Source: Cristatella mucedo
Taxonomy: Eukaryota; Bryozoa; Phylactolaemata; Cristatellidae
Direction of reading: 5' to 3'
NCBI GenBank assembly: GCA_009760855.2
Contig: WPIO01000032.1
Location: forward strand, 2,191,501 to 2,255,500
DNA length: 64,000 bases
A model generated the notes under the pieces. That model did not search any database and was not told the origin of the DNA. It worked only from the letters and a program-made list of their open reading frames with translations. Below are positions 52,554-63,334 of the stretch, piece by piece; positions within the stretch are counted from its first letter, which is position 1, and the number at the start of each line of letters is the position of its first letter. The position numbers and the translations under genes are program-made.

Positions 52554-52930
52554 TTAGTGCCATGCACTCAACCTTTCGCCCCATCCTTCGCCTTTGTGGT
52601 TATTGTTGTTGTTATTATTATTATTTCCACCAGCATTGTTATTGTTGTTATTGTTGTTATTTGCACCTTGGTTGTTGTTGTTATTATTATTGTTGTTGTT
52701 CTTCTCTCCCCAGCCGTGTCCACCAAGCTCTCCCCAGCTGTTTTCTCCCCTGCCCCATCCGCCGGCAGCTGTGCTGGCTGCAAGAGAAAAAACGAAGCAT
52801 GCGATGCCAATGGGGCTAGCAACAACGAAATGCGACACATAAATCGTACTAGCTTATAAGAAAAACTGTAGATTGCAAAGTACTTACCCGCGACCAATGC
52901 CAGCAAGATCATGACTTGCGTTAACTTCAT
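52554..52930 (-). CDS. Secreted Asn-rich protein, array unit 4
   Basis: Exons 52930-52888 and 52777-52554 with a 110-bp phase-1 intron. The product is 88 residues and starts MKLTQVMILLALVAASTAA. The mature part has the GGWGRGENSWGELGGH head, GWGEK, Asn blocks of 10, 9 and 9 (QGA and AGG between them) and HKGEGWGERLSAWH. Splice signals are canonical. This unit combines an intact coding region with the best TATA box, so it is the copy most likely to be strongly transcribed (inference). A longer frame that reads through the intron exists but gives a Thr/Ile-rich product and is not the gene. Confidence 0.8.
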
Positions 52931-53002
52931 TGTTGATTTCTTCGCGACTGTGCTAAGAGAACTGAATAGCTCGTCGAATGCCTACCTCAAGAGGGTCTCG
53001 GG

Positions 53003-53011
53003 CTATATAAA
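53003..53011 (-). promoter_or_regulatory. TATA box, unit 4 Asn-rich gene
   Basis: TTTATATAG on the minus strand, 73-81 bp before the ATG, the same layout as in the plus-strand paralogue at 16.3 kb. Confidence 0.6.
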
Positions 53012-55235
53012 CAGTCGGCGCTCGGGCACAGTGGAGGGTTGCCTAGCGATCGCAGTAATTTTATGTCGAATAGAAAATGAGGCAGGACCAAAATAGCAGA
53101 CTTTCGTTTGTCGTCACTACCTCTCGAGGCCCAGCCAGCTTTTAATGGCTGAGGCGGCCGCTGGGTGACAACTTGGACGTCACGTGTACCCTGTCTGGGT
53201 AGGAAGAAAAGTAGATACACCCTCTTATTCTTCTAGGCTGCAAACTTGGTAGAGATTTTTACCTTCTTCATTGCTAAATGTGTTTGCAGACCTTATTGCA
53301 TGAGCTATGACTTACAATCGCTATATAAGATGACCAAAGGTTTCGGTTGACTTCGTTTTGAAAGTACCGTCACATGACTTGAGTGCAGTAAATTAGAGTA
53401 GCGCTCATTTCTTAATTTTAATATCGGTAACTATTACCCCAACGTTCTTGCCGCTGTTAGTGACTCTGACTGTTATTTGATCTTAAAGTTGAATCAAATC
53501 GCAGTTTAGTCGTAGATACAGAGAAAGGGGTTTTCAATATGAGAAGCAATACGTAAGAGGGGAGAGCATTAATAAAGAAAATCCCATTTCAGACGTGAAA
53601 ACAAACGATAATACTTCTTATAATACTGTTCCTAAGCGTGGTATATCTAAAGAGCTCACGACTGTGTAGTGAACTTGTCAGCGGCCTGCTCCAGGGCAGT
53701 ACAAAGTACTAATCGTTGGTCGGATAGAGCTATGGCTATCGTTGAACCAGTGTTTTTGAGAATGCTGAAAGCATAACGAGAAAGTAAAGACCCTAAACCT
53801 GCGATTGCCGAAGATTTTCGTGATTTAATTATTGGGTTTCATAGCAGCGAAAGCATCAGCTAAGCTAAATCAACTGGAAAATAGATGCAAATGCAATTAT
53901 TTTATTTGATCCTACTGCCCTGGGAGGCTAAAATTGCCGACATGGTCAGATGTCAGATCGGACATCTAAGTAATAAGCTCATGCAAGGTCGTTGGAGAAG
54001 ACTAAATGACCAGCTCAAGGAAAACATTTCAGCATACATTATGACTCAAGAATGCAAATGTGCACACAATTTAGAGCCGTATCCAGGTGATGGTAGTGAA
54101 TCGAGGGAGCCAAGCCACCCTTGACTACGATGACTGCTGCATAATCATATAGCAATAGACGCGGCTGGTACTTTTAGTTTTTCTATGACACGATTTCCAA
54201 TACTCGGGTCAGGTCTAGCTGCATAATCGCATTTCCTGATGAAGGGATCGATAATTTAACAATGCTGCATCATCTCGTACTGTATTATGTGTACAGTTCG
54301 GCACTCTGACAACAATTGTTTTAAGCTACGTAAATTTCATCCAGATTGATCGTCCGGGAATACTGCCGGACCCCCTTATCGATTGAAGTACTAGGAATCA
54401 AATTTAGAATGCACCAGCGGCGTTTCTCTTAAAGTATGCAGCCTTATAAAGCATAGCCATCTTATTACTGCAGTGATGTATGGTGCTGGTTAAACTCTGA
54501 TGACACGGAGATTATTGCTCTTATGCCTGAGACGAAGAGTAGTGCAGTTAACTACGAAAAGTACACAATTATCGAGTAGATATGTCAGTGTAGATAAATC
54601 CGTTGAGAGAGGTTACTGAAGGCCGTACGTGTGGCTCACCATAAGCGTCAGTGCCTGGTGGGAAAACTTGTTCCAATTGCTTAGCTAGTCACAAATGAGG
54701 GAGAGATGCTCAAGTACTCGGGCATATTTTCAAGGCTATCAGCACTCTTTTATCAGTCGTACTGCAGAATGGCAACTGTAATCGGCTATCTTTAGTTTGA
54801 CTATTTCGTCATTTTTGGTTAAAACCGGTATCAATTTTAAAAGTCTACGTAGAGCTTCTTCGACGTATTTGCAAACAACGATGGATCAAGGATTGTTGAC
54901 GTTCGCTCCAAAGTCCAGGAACAGGAAATCACAAGCTCCGGTTGTCGATAGTCTTTACTCGAAGGAATTGGACAGCTCATACGTTTTCTTCGGAGAACTT
55001 GACAGCATGAGGGGCTGAAATTGATCCAGCACTTAATCTGGGTTTGTAGAGGTCACACCATGGCAGGCCTTTTGGGTAAGCCAACAAAGATTTACTCTGC
55101 ATTTTTTGATCGATCGGAAGCTGACGAAGCTCCCTTAGAAAAGGGGAAACTTGGTCAAACCTTTTGGATCATCTAATCCTTCGAAGAAATTCCATGAGCT
55201 CGCGGGTATGCCTGTATTAGTATAATAGAGCTAGA

Positions 55236-56718
55236 ACATTGAGTTACAGTCTGGCTTTAGAGCTAATCACTCCACAGAGTCAGCATTGCTTAGGGTGTAC
55301 AGCGACCTACTTAGGAATACAGCCATACGTAGATTGTCTCTGCTTGTTTTTCTCGATCTTTGGGCAGCTTTTGATACTATTGATCACAAAGTTCTTCTCG
55401 TGCGCCTCTCATCTCGCCTGGGCATCACTGGCACTGCTCTGCAGTCGTTCAGGTCCAATCTCAGTTGGAGAATCCAGAGTTTTGACGCGAATGGACAAAG
55501 ATCATCCGAGGTACCTCTTAAATACGGGGTACCTCAGGGCTCCTGGCTAGGTACGGTTCTTTTCACAGTTTATACTCTCCCTCTTGCTGATGTGATTGCC
55601 GAGCACAATCTAGGCTTTCACTTCTATGCGGATGACACTCATTTGTACCTTTGCTTTGATCCCTCCAAGCCTTCGAGCACCTCGAATTTTCTCAACTCCG
55701 TTGCTGCATGCAATGATGACAACCACACATGGATGGCAGCAAATTTTCTAAAACTAAACGATGATAAAACTAACTTATTAATTATGGGCAAACCCAGTGT
55801 GATTCACAAATCTGAAAGGCTACCGCTCAAAATTAGCTCTGCCAGAATATCTCCCATTGAATCAGCACGAAATCTGGGTGTTATGTTTCAAATTGAGCTC
55901 TCGTTAGACAACCACATCGGCACCACAATCAAGTCTGCCTACTTTCATGTACATAACTCTGCTAAAATTCGCGCTTGTTTAGATAAGGATACCACGTCCA
56001 AGTTGGTTCATGCATTAGCGACATCCCATCTTGCCTTCTGTAAGTCAGTGCTTGCTGGCCTACCGGCATGAGCTATCAGGTGACTACAGCTGGTGCAAAA
56101 CTCTGCAGCTAGGCTTGTCTGTCGTGAGCGACGCAGTTGCCACATCACACTACTTCTCGCCGACCTGCACTGGCTTCCAGTCAAGCAACGGATTGACTTC
56201 AAGGTTTTCTCGCTCACTTTTAGGTCACTTCATTCTTTGGCTCCAGCCTATCTCTCAGATGTACTCCCCCACTAGGCCAAGCATCGTACCACCCACTTTT
56301 CAGTATCCAAAGGTTTACCAATACCTCGTACAAACCTCAAATCATTTGAACACCATCCATTAAGTTCGTACGCTCCCAAGGCCTTGAACCCCCTCGAGAC
56401 TTTCGTAAAAACATCCCATGACTTGACCACATTTAAAAAGAACGTAAAAACACACTTATTTAGGACAGCATTTAGTGAGTCCCTGTGATTCGTCCTTCAT
56501 GTGCTTGTGCGTGCTGATACTGTGCATGCTGCCACTAACCACATTTGCATGCTGACCCTGTGCATATCACCCCTAACCATGTTATTCATGTTGTTTATCA
56601 AGCGTGATCTTACTCGCCATTCAATCGCGTTTCCCTTTGCAGCAAATGTAAAGCGCCGAGAAGGAGATTGAGTTCTCTGAGGGCGCTTTATCAAGTGCAT
56701 TATTATTAAAATTATTAT
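55236..56718 (+). mobile_element. LINE family A, RT to 3' tail, in unit 4
   Basis: A 261-codon frame (55286-56071) has motif A VFLDLWAAFDTIDHKVLL, motif B YGVPQGSWLGTVLF, motif C HFYADDTHLYL and motif D NFLKLNDDKTNLLIMG. After one frameshift the C-terminal part follows (LLADLHWLPVKQRIDFK). The 3' tail is AAAGCGCCGAGAAGGAG, GAGTTCTCTGAGGGCGC, TTATTATTAA. It is the least decayed family-A copy here, 5'-truncated. The flanking unit sequence AGAGCTAGAAC / CAACTAAGAATG shows where it inserted. Confidence 0.9.
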
Positions 56719-57055
56719 TACAACTAAGAATGCCCGCCCATGCCGTAATATGTAAACTCATTGTACATAGCCTAGGTTGGGTGTTTTATCAGCCATGGTG
56801 GTCTATGTAGGCGTGGCCGATCAGCCATCTAGCATTGAAACAATGTCATTTCACCGCTAGAGCATAACTTTAGTTCCGGCCTAGAAATTCCTGCCACAAC
56901 TGACATTAAGTATCGAATAGAGCTTAGCTGGAAATGTAATGCTTAGCTTCGGCTTTTAAATCATCTCATCGCTGCCAAAGAACAAACCAAATATAGCCAT
57001 TAAAATTGAGAAATCTTTAAGAATATATCTACAATGATAATCTGTTTAATATGGC

Positions 57056-57270
57056 ACAGGGAATTTTCCAAAGTCACTTCCGCAAAGCAGCTACAAAGTC
57101 ACAGAAGCTTCTGCGATCGTCTACCTTGGGGTCAATGTGCCAATGGTTATTAGAAGACATCGCTGTCGTTGCATTGCACTCACTTAGATACTAACGTAGA
57201 GGCATTTCAAATATATGGTCCTAGCATCTGTCGTTCATTAAGTGGAACTTGAAAAGATATTTAACATCTA
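57056..57270. other. Non-unit filler at the truncated start of unit 5
   Basis: About 215 bp without a counterpart in the other units replace the part of unit 5 that should hold the Asn-rich gene. Confidence 0.5.
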
Positions 57271-59700
57271 AAAAGCTCACTACTGTGGAGTGAACTTGTC
57301 AGCGGCCTGCTCCAGGGTAATACAAAGTGCTAATTTTGGGTCGCATAGACCTATCTCTATCGTTGACCTAGCGGTTTTGAGAAAGGCAAAAGCATAACGA
57401 GAACGTAAAGACCCTAAACTCGCAACCACCAAAGATTTCCGTGATTTAATTATTGGGTTTCATAGCAGCGAAAGCATCAGCTAATCTAAATCAACTGGAA
57501 AATAGATGCAAATGCAAATATTTTATTTGATCCTACTGCCCTGGGAGGCTAAAATTGCCGACATGGTCAGATGTCAGATCGGATATCTAAGTAATAAGCT
57601 CATGCAAGGTCGTAGGAGAAGACTAAAAGGCTCAGCTCAAAGAAAATATTTCAGCATACATTATGACTCAAGAATGCAAATGTGCACACAATTTAGAGCC
57701 GTATCCAGGTGATGGCAGCGAATCGAGGGAGCCAAGCCATCCTTGACGACGATGACAGCTGCATAATGGCACAGCCATAGACGTGGCTGGTACTTGTAGT
57801 TTTGCTATGGCATGCTTGCCAATACTCGGCTCAAGTCCGGCTGCACAATCGCGTTGCCAGATGAAGGGATCGATGATTTAATAATGCTGCATCATCCCGC
57901 ACTGTATTAGGTGTACGGTTCGGCACTCTGAGAAAATCGTTTTAAGCTATGTAAATTTCATCCAAGTTGAAGGTCTGGGTACACTGCCGGATTCCCTCAT
58001 CGATTGAAGTACTAGGAATCAAATTTTAGAACACGAAAGGAAAGTTTCTTTAAGTATAAAGTCTTATAAAGCATAGCAATCTTATTTCCACAGTGATGTA
58101 TGGTGCTGGTTAAACTCTGATGACACTGAGATTATTGGGAAATGCTCTGGTACGTGAGACGAAGATTAAGGCAGCTAAGTACTCAAAGTACACCATCATC
58201 AATTAGGTATGTCAATGCAGATACATTTGCTGGGAGAGGTTACTGAAAACCTTATGTGGGGCGCACCATATGCGTCAGTGCATGGTGGAATAAATTGAGC
58301 TAGTTGATCAGCTAGTCATAAATGAGCGGAAGATGCTCAAGTACTCAGGCATATCTTCAACGTTACCACCACTCAATAATCAGCCATACTGTGGAATCGC
58401 ATCTGGAATCGGCTATCTCGAGTTCTACTATTTCGTCATCTTGGGACAAACCGATATCAATTTTTGAAGTCGACGAAGAGTTTGATCGATGTCTTTGCAT
58501 GTAAGAAAGTATTAGGAATTGAGAAACTGAGCTCCGGAGTCCAGGAACTGGAAATCACATGCTTTCCTGGCAATGGTTGTGAAGGAACTGAACAGCTAAT
58601 TTGTTGCACTCGGAGAACCTGACAGCACGATGAGGCTGAAGTTGGTGCAGCAGTTCATCTAGGTTCATAGAAGTGACACCGTCGCAGGCCTTTGTAATGT
58701 AATGTAATGTATCTCCGTCTATAACTCCACAAAGTCATGAAGACCATGTGGGTGTTACGCAGGAGAGTTTTGTATAGCACACTCACAGCCTAAGTGGCTT
58801 TTGGTACGCATTTGGTACCCAACAGACTTCGTCTCACGCAACAAAGAGAAAGTGGGAAGCATAGCTGAGTCAGGAGAGAAGTTGAGGTAAGTGAGTAGCA
58901 TGGAAGTAGCAGCTCAGGACTGCTGAAAAGGATGGGCCATAGTCGGCAGTAGGAGACTAGTTGTGGTTGCGTAAGAATTTTGGAAGCGAGTTCCTCAGTT
59001 TAGGACCTGCAGAGCTAAAGATTCTGTCGCCAACTGCCTTTAAGCGGAGGAATGGGACAGCTAATTTATTGTCCACACAGGACCTGAGGGCACGAAGAGG
59101 CTGAAACTTATGCAGCAGTTCAGCAAGGTACGAAGGAGCCAAGCCGTGGTGGGCCTTGTGGGTCAGCGTGAGAACTTTGCTCCGTATCCTTTCCTCAACC
59201 GGCTTTTGGGGCACCCATAAAAAATATACTCTACATTCGTTGATCGACAGTAACAGCCACTGAAGCTTCTTTAGAAAAGAAGAAACGCAGTGAAATCTTT
59301 AGGATCGTCTAACTTATTGGGGAAAACCAACGTGCACACATGCCTAGATTAGCACAGTAAAGCTACAACTAAGTGTTACAGCCTATGCCGTTGCGCTTAA
59401 GCGCTATGTGGATTGCTTTGAATGGGCGATTGAACAGCCAAGGTGGACTATTAAAGCTTGGCCGACCAGCCATGGCATTGAAGAACTGACAGTTCGTAGC
59501 TAGAGCACACTAACAACTACTTCCGGCCTCCAATTTCTATCAACAAATGACATTAAGTATCGCATAGAACATAGCTGACAATATAATATTTGGCTTTGGG
59601 TTTTTAACTATCTCATCGCAGCCGAGGAACACTGCAGTTCTAGTCATTAAAGTCGCGAAACCCTTTATAATACCTCAATAATTATAATATGTTTGAGATA
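57271..59700. repeat. Array unit 5, left half and gene missing
   Basis: The unit begins abruptly at AAAAAGCTCACTACTGTG, matching 53.65 kb of unit 4. The spacer, the Cys-x-Cys candidate and the old reversed LINE-B fragment are present, the last split by a younger LINE-B at 58693-59212. The Asn-rich gene is absent. Confidence 0.8.
58693..59212 (-). mobile_element. Short LINE family B insertion in unit 5
   Basis: It starts with the reversed 3' microsatellite tail TAATGTAATGTAATG, then the 3' end (GTGGGTGTTACGCAGG). A clean 85-codon minus-strand frame follows (58957-59214; RSKVLTLTHKAHHGLAPSYL and the KLRNSLPKFLRNHN end). Good preservation suggests a young insertion. Flanks resemble each other (GCAGGCCTTT left, CGGCTTTTGG right), a possible target duplication. 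Confidence 0.83.
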
Positions 59701-62700
59701 CATTATATTATATTATATATTAAGATCTACATTAGAGTTTAGTTTACAGTAAACCTGTAGCACACTAACCGTCCTAGTTACTTTGCTGAGTTACTGACCG
59801 GGATACATAACCTGACGGTACGTAAAGTGATACTGAAGCAAAGAGCACTGCAGCCGACGACTCGGCGTCAGACAGGCGGATGCTATAAGTGTGGGCTACA
59901 GTTTCGCGTCCTGGTAACTATTGAAGCATGCTCATGAAATAGCCAAACGTTCTCCCATTGTAATTGTCCAAGCAATAACGAGTCATCAAACGGCGAATGC
60001 AAACTGAACGTGAGGGTATCATGAAGTTTAAATTAACCCTATACATTTATCACCAGCTGGAAGTCTTTTCAAAACCTAAATTCAAGTTAAGAAAGGCTCA
60101 GGTTTTAGTTTTATCAAAATCATCTCATAGTGCTGAGCTTCCACCCAGAACATGTGCCGTCTGGAACTCATAAGTATGTCATAGGATAAATTATGAGACA
60201 GTGTTAGGAATAAAGACGTAAGCAGGGTTTGCTATTTAATATTTTATTATAACAACGAATCTTGCAAACCACAAGCAAAGCAAACGAATCTTGCAACCCA
60301 CATTTCAACGGGAAATCATGCTGTCAGAACAGAATAGTGAGTTTAGTGCCATGCACTCAACCTTTCGCCCCATCCTTCGCCTTTGTGGTTATTGTTGTTG
60401 TTATTATTATTATTTCAAGAGAAAAAACGAAGCATGCGATGCCAATGGGGCTAGCAACAACGAAATGCCATACATACATCATCCTAGCTTATAAGAAAAA
60501 CTGTAGATTGCAAAGTACTTACCCGCGACCAATGCCAACAAGATCATGACTTGCGTTAACTTCATTGCTGATTTCTTCGCGACTGTGCTAGGAGAACTGA
60601 ATAGCTCGTCGAATGCCTACCTCAAGAGGGTCTCGGGCTATATAAACAGTCGGCGCTCGGGCACAGTGGAGGGTTGCCTAGCGATCGAAGTAATTTTATG
60701 TCGAATAGAAAATGAGGCAGGACCAAAATAGCAGACTTTCGTTTGTCGTCACTACCTCTCGAGGCCCAGCCAGCTTTTAATGGCTGAGGCGGCCGCTGGG
60801 TGACAACTTGGACGTCATGTGTACCCTATTTAGTTAGGAAGGAAAGTAGATACAAACTCTAATTCTTCTAGGCTGACAACTTGAAAGAGATCTCTACTTT
60901 CTTCATTGCTAAATGTGTTGACAGACCTCATTGCGTGAGCTATGACTTACAATCGCTATTAAGATAAGCAGAGGTTTCGGTTGACTTCGTTTTGAAAGTA
61001 CCGTCACATGACTTGAGTGCAGTAAATTAGATGAGCGCCCATTTCTTAATTTTAATCACCAGTGACTATTACCTCAACGTTCTTGCCGCTGTTAGTGACT
61101 CTGACTGTTATTTGATCTTAAAGTTGAATCAAAACCACAGTTTAGTCGTAGATACAGAGAAAGAGGTTTTCAATATGAGAAGCAATACGTAAGAGGGGAT
61201 TGCATTAATTAAGAAAATCCCATTGCAGACATAAAAACAAACGGCAATACTACTTATAAAAACACTGTTCCTAAGCGAGATACATCTCAAAAGCTCACAA
61301 CTCTGTAGTGAACTTGTCAGCTGCCAGCTCTAGGTAAATGCAGAGCGTTAATTTCCGCGTTGACTGAGCTATCTTTACGCTTGAACCAGTGGTTTTACGG
61401 AAGCCCAGAGCATTACAAAAACGCAAATATCCTCACCTTGGTACTGCCGAATATTTTCGTACTTTCTTTTTTTTCCTTCATAGCAGCGAAAGCAGCAGCC
61501 GAGCACAACCAGCTAGAAAAAACATGCAAATGCAATTATTGCCTTTGACCCTCTGGTTCCGTAAAGCCAAACCCACAGACATGGTTAGGTGTCAGATCGT
61601 ACTTCAAAGTAATAAACTCTGGCAAGGGCCTTGAAGAAGAGAAAATGATTTAGCTTACAGAAAAAATCAGCAAGGCCTTCCTCGACGGCAATGACTGCTG
61701 CATGAACACACAGCAATACGCGTGGCTGCCATTGTACTTATGCTATAGTGTGCATGCCAACGGCAGTCACTAGGATTCGAGTGAAGTGCTTTTGCACTAT
61801 CGCGTTGCCTGATGAAGGAATCGACAATTTAATGACGCTTCAGCATAACACACTGTATTATATGTACGGTTAGGCCCTCTGAAGCAATCGTTTTAGGCTA
61901 CCTACATTCCACCCATGTTAATCGTCTGCATACACTTCCAGGTCCTCTTATCAATTAAAGTACTAAGAATAATATTTTAGAATAAGAAAATTGAGTTTTA
62001 TAAAGTATGCCGCCTTATGAAGCATAGCCACCTTATTGCTGCAGAGATACAACGTGCTGGTTAAAATCTAATGGAATTGAGCTGCCCGAGAGATGATCGG
62101 GTACGTTAAACGAAATATAGGGCAAATAACCTCGTAAAGTACGCAACCATCTCTTAGGTTTGTCAGTGTAGATAAATTCGCTGAGAGAGGTTACTAAAAA
62201 CCGTTTGTGGCTCGCCGTAAGTGTCAGTGCCTGCTGGCGAAACACGTGCCGGTCGATTAGCTAGTCATAAGTGAGCGGAAGATGCGCAGGTACTCAGGCG
62301 TATCTTTGACGTTACTACCACTCTTTAATCAGCCAAACTGTGGAATGGCAACTGCAATCGGCTATCGCTAGTTCGGTTATTCCGTCATCCTTCCACAACT
62401 GAAATAGAGTTTAGAAGTTGATGAAGAGCTCTTTTGTTGTTTGGCAAATTACAGAGGATTAGGAATTTCGGAAGTAAGTGTCCAGGAAGTGGAAATCGCA
62501 CACTTACGTAGCCATTTGTCTTTAAGCGAAGGAAGCTAACAGCTAATTTGTTGTCCATAGAGAACCTGACAGAACGAATAGGCTGAAATCGGTGCAGTAG
62601 TTAATCCAAGTTTAAAAAAGTCGCACCGTGGCAGACCTTTTAAGTTAGCTTTAAAAAAATTCTGCATTCGTCGATCGACTGGAGGCCACCGAAGCACCTT

Positions 62701-63300
62701 TAGAAAACGAGAAACAATTTCAAACCTCTGAGATCGTCTAACCACTTGGAGAAAATCCACATGCTCGCACCTATAATTAGATAGCACAGTTTTTCGAAGT
62801 ATGTGAGCTCATAGGTCCAATCAACTTCCTTATACGCGGGTGTGTGCATCTACTTGGCTGAGATTAAATAGGGCACTTTTCAGGCTCGCCTAATGGGAGT
62901 GCAGAGTATCGGCATTTTGTAAGATGGCGTCTAAAATGACATCCGAGCTGGCTTACCCGGTGGTGAAATTCACGTTGTTCTTGGAGGGAGTATTTCAAGT
63001 CACACCGTGGTGCTGAAAAGCCCCAACAGGTGGCACTCTCCAGCACATAGAATTATTTTGCATGAGTATAAACTGTTTTAAGAGTTTCAAAAGAGGCTTC
63101 CGCTCGGGGGCCTTTAGAACGGGCTTCCTGCTCCTCCAAATGCTTATGGAGTTGAATGGTTATTAGAGTAAACGGTAAGATAACGATGGGAGTGGAAATT
63201 AGTTTTCCGAGAGGTTCATACCTTCCCGGACAGACTTTGATTATACATATGTAGATTATATAGATGAACTATGACCAAGTAATAAGTCGATTATGTGTAG
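59701..63300. repeat. Array unit 6
   Basis: The last unit. Its left part (59.72-60.5 kb) is close to unit 3. It contains the deleted Asn-rich gene, the spacer, the Cys-x-Cys candidate, and an older, more diverged right part with the reversed LINE-B fragment at about 62470-62770. The right border is vague and fades into unassigned DNA at 62.8-63.3 kb. Confidence 0.78.
60343..60565 (-). pseudogene. Asn-rich gene with exon deletion, array unit 6
   Basis: Exon 1 (60565-60523), the GTAAGT donor and the TTTATATAG box at 60646-60638 are intact. A deletion of about 150 bp, relative to unit 3, ends at 60416. It removes the CAG of the acceptor, the whole Trp/Gly head and two Asn blocks, leaving only the last Asn block and HKGEGWGERLSAWH (60416-60343). 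The polypyrimidine tract CTCTTG now runs straight into Asn codons without AG, so correct splicing is lost. Confidence 0.83.
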
Positions 63301-63310
63301 ATTATAGGCA
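62780..63310. other. Unassigned DNA at the right edge of the array
   Basis: No gene is supported. Near 63250-63330 a GTAGATTATA-type phrase repeats loosely before the LINE tail. Confidence 0.35.
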
Positions 63311-63334
63311 GATTATAAGTAAATTATGTTAATA

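Larger units (their letters stand above)
48741..57055. repeat. Array unit 4, swollen by two LINE insertions
   Basis: The unit starts with TACATTAGAGATTACTTTAC and the old LINE-B 3' end. It is split by a long LINE-B (about 48960-52175), carries an intact Asn-rich gene, then the spacer and the shared reversed LINE-B fragment (about 54890-55190), and is split again by a LINE-A (55236-56718). Confidence 0.83.
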
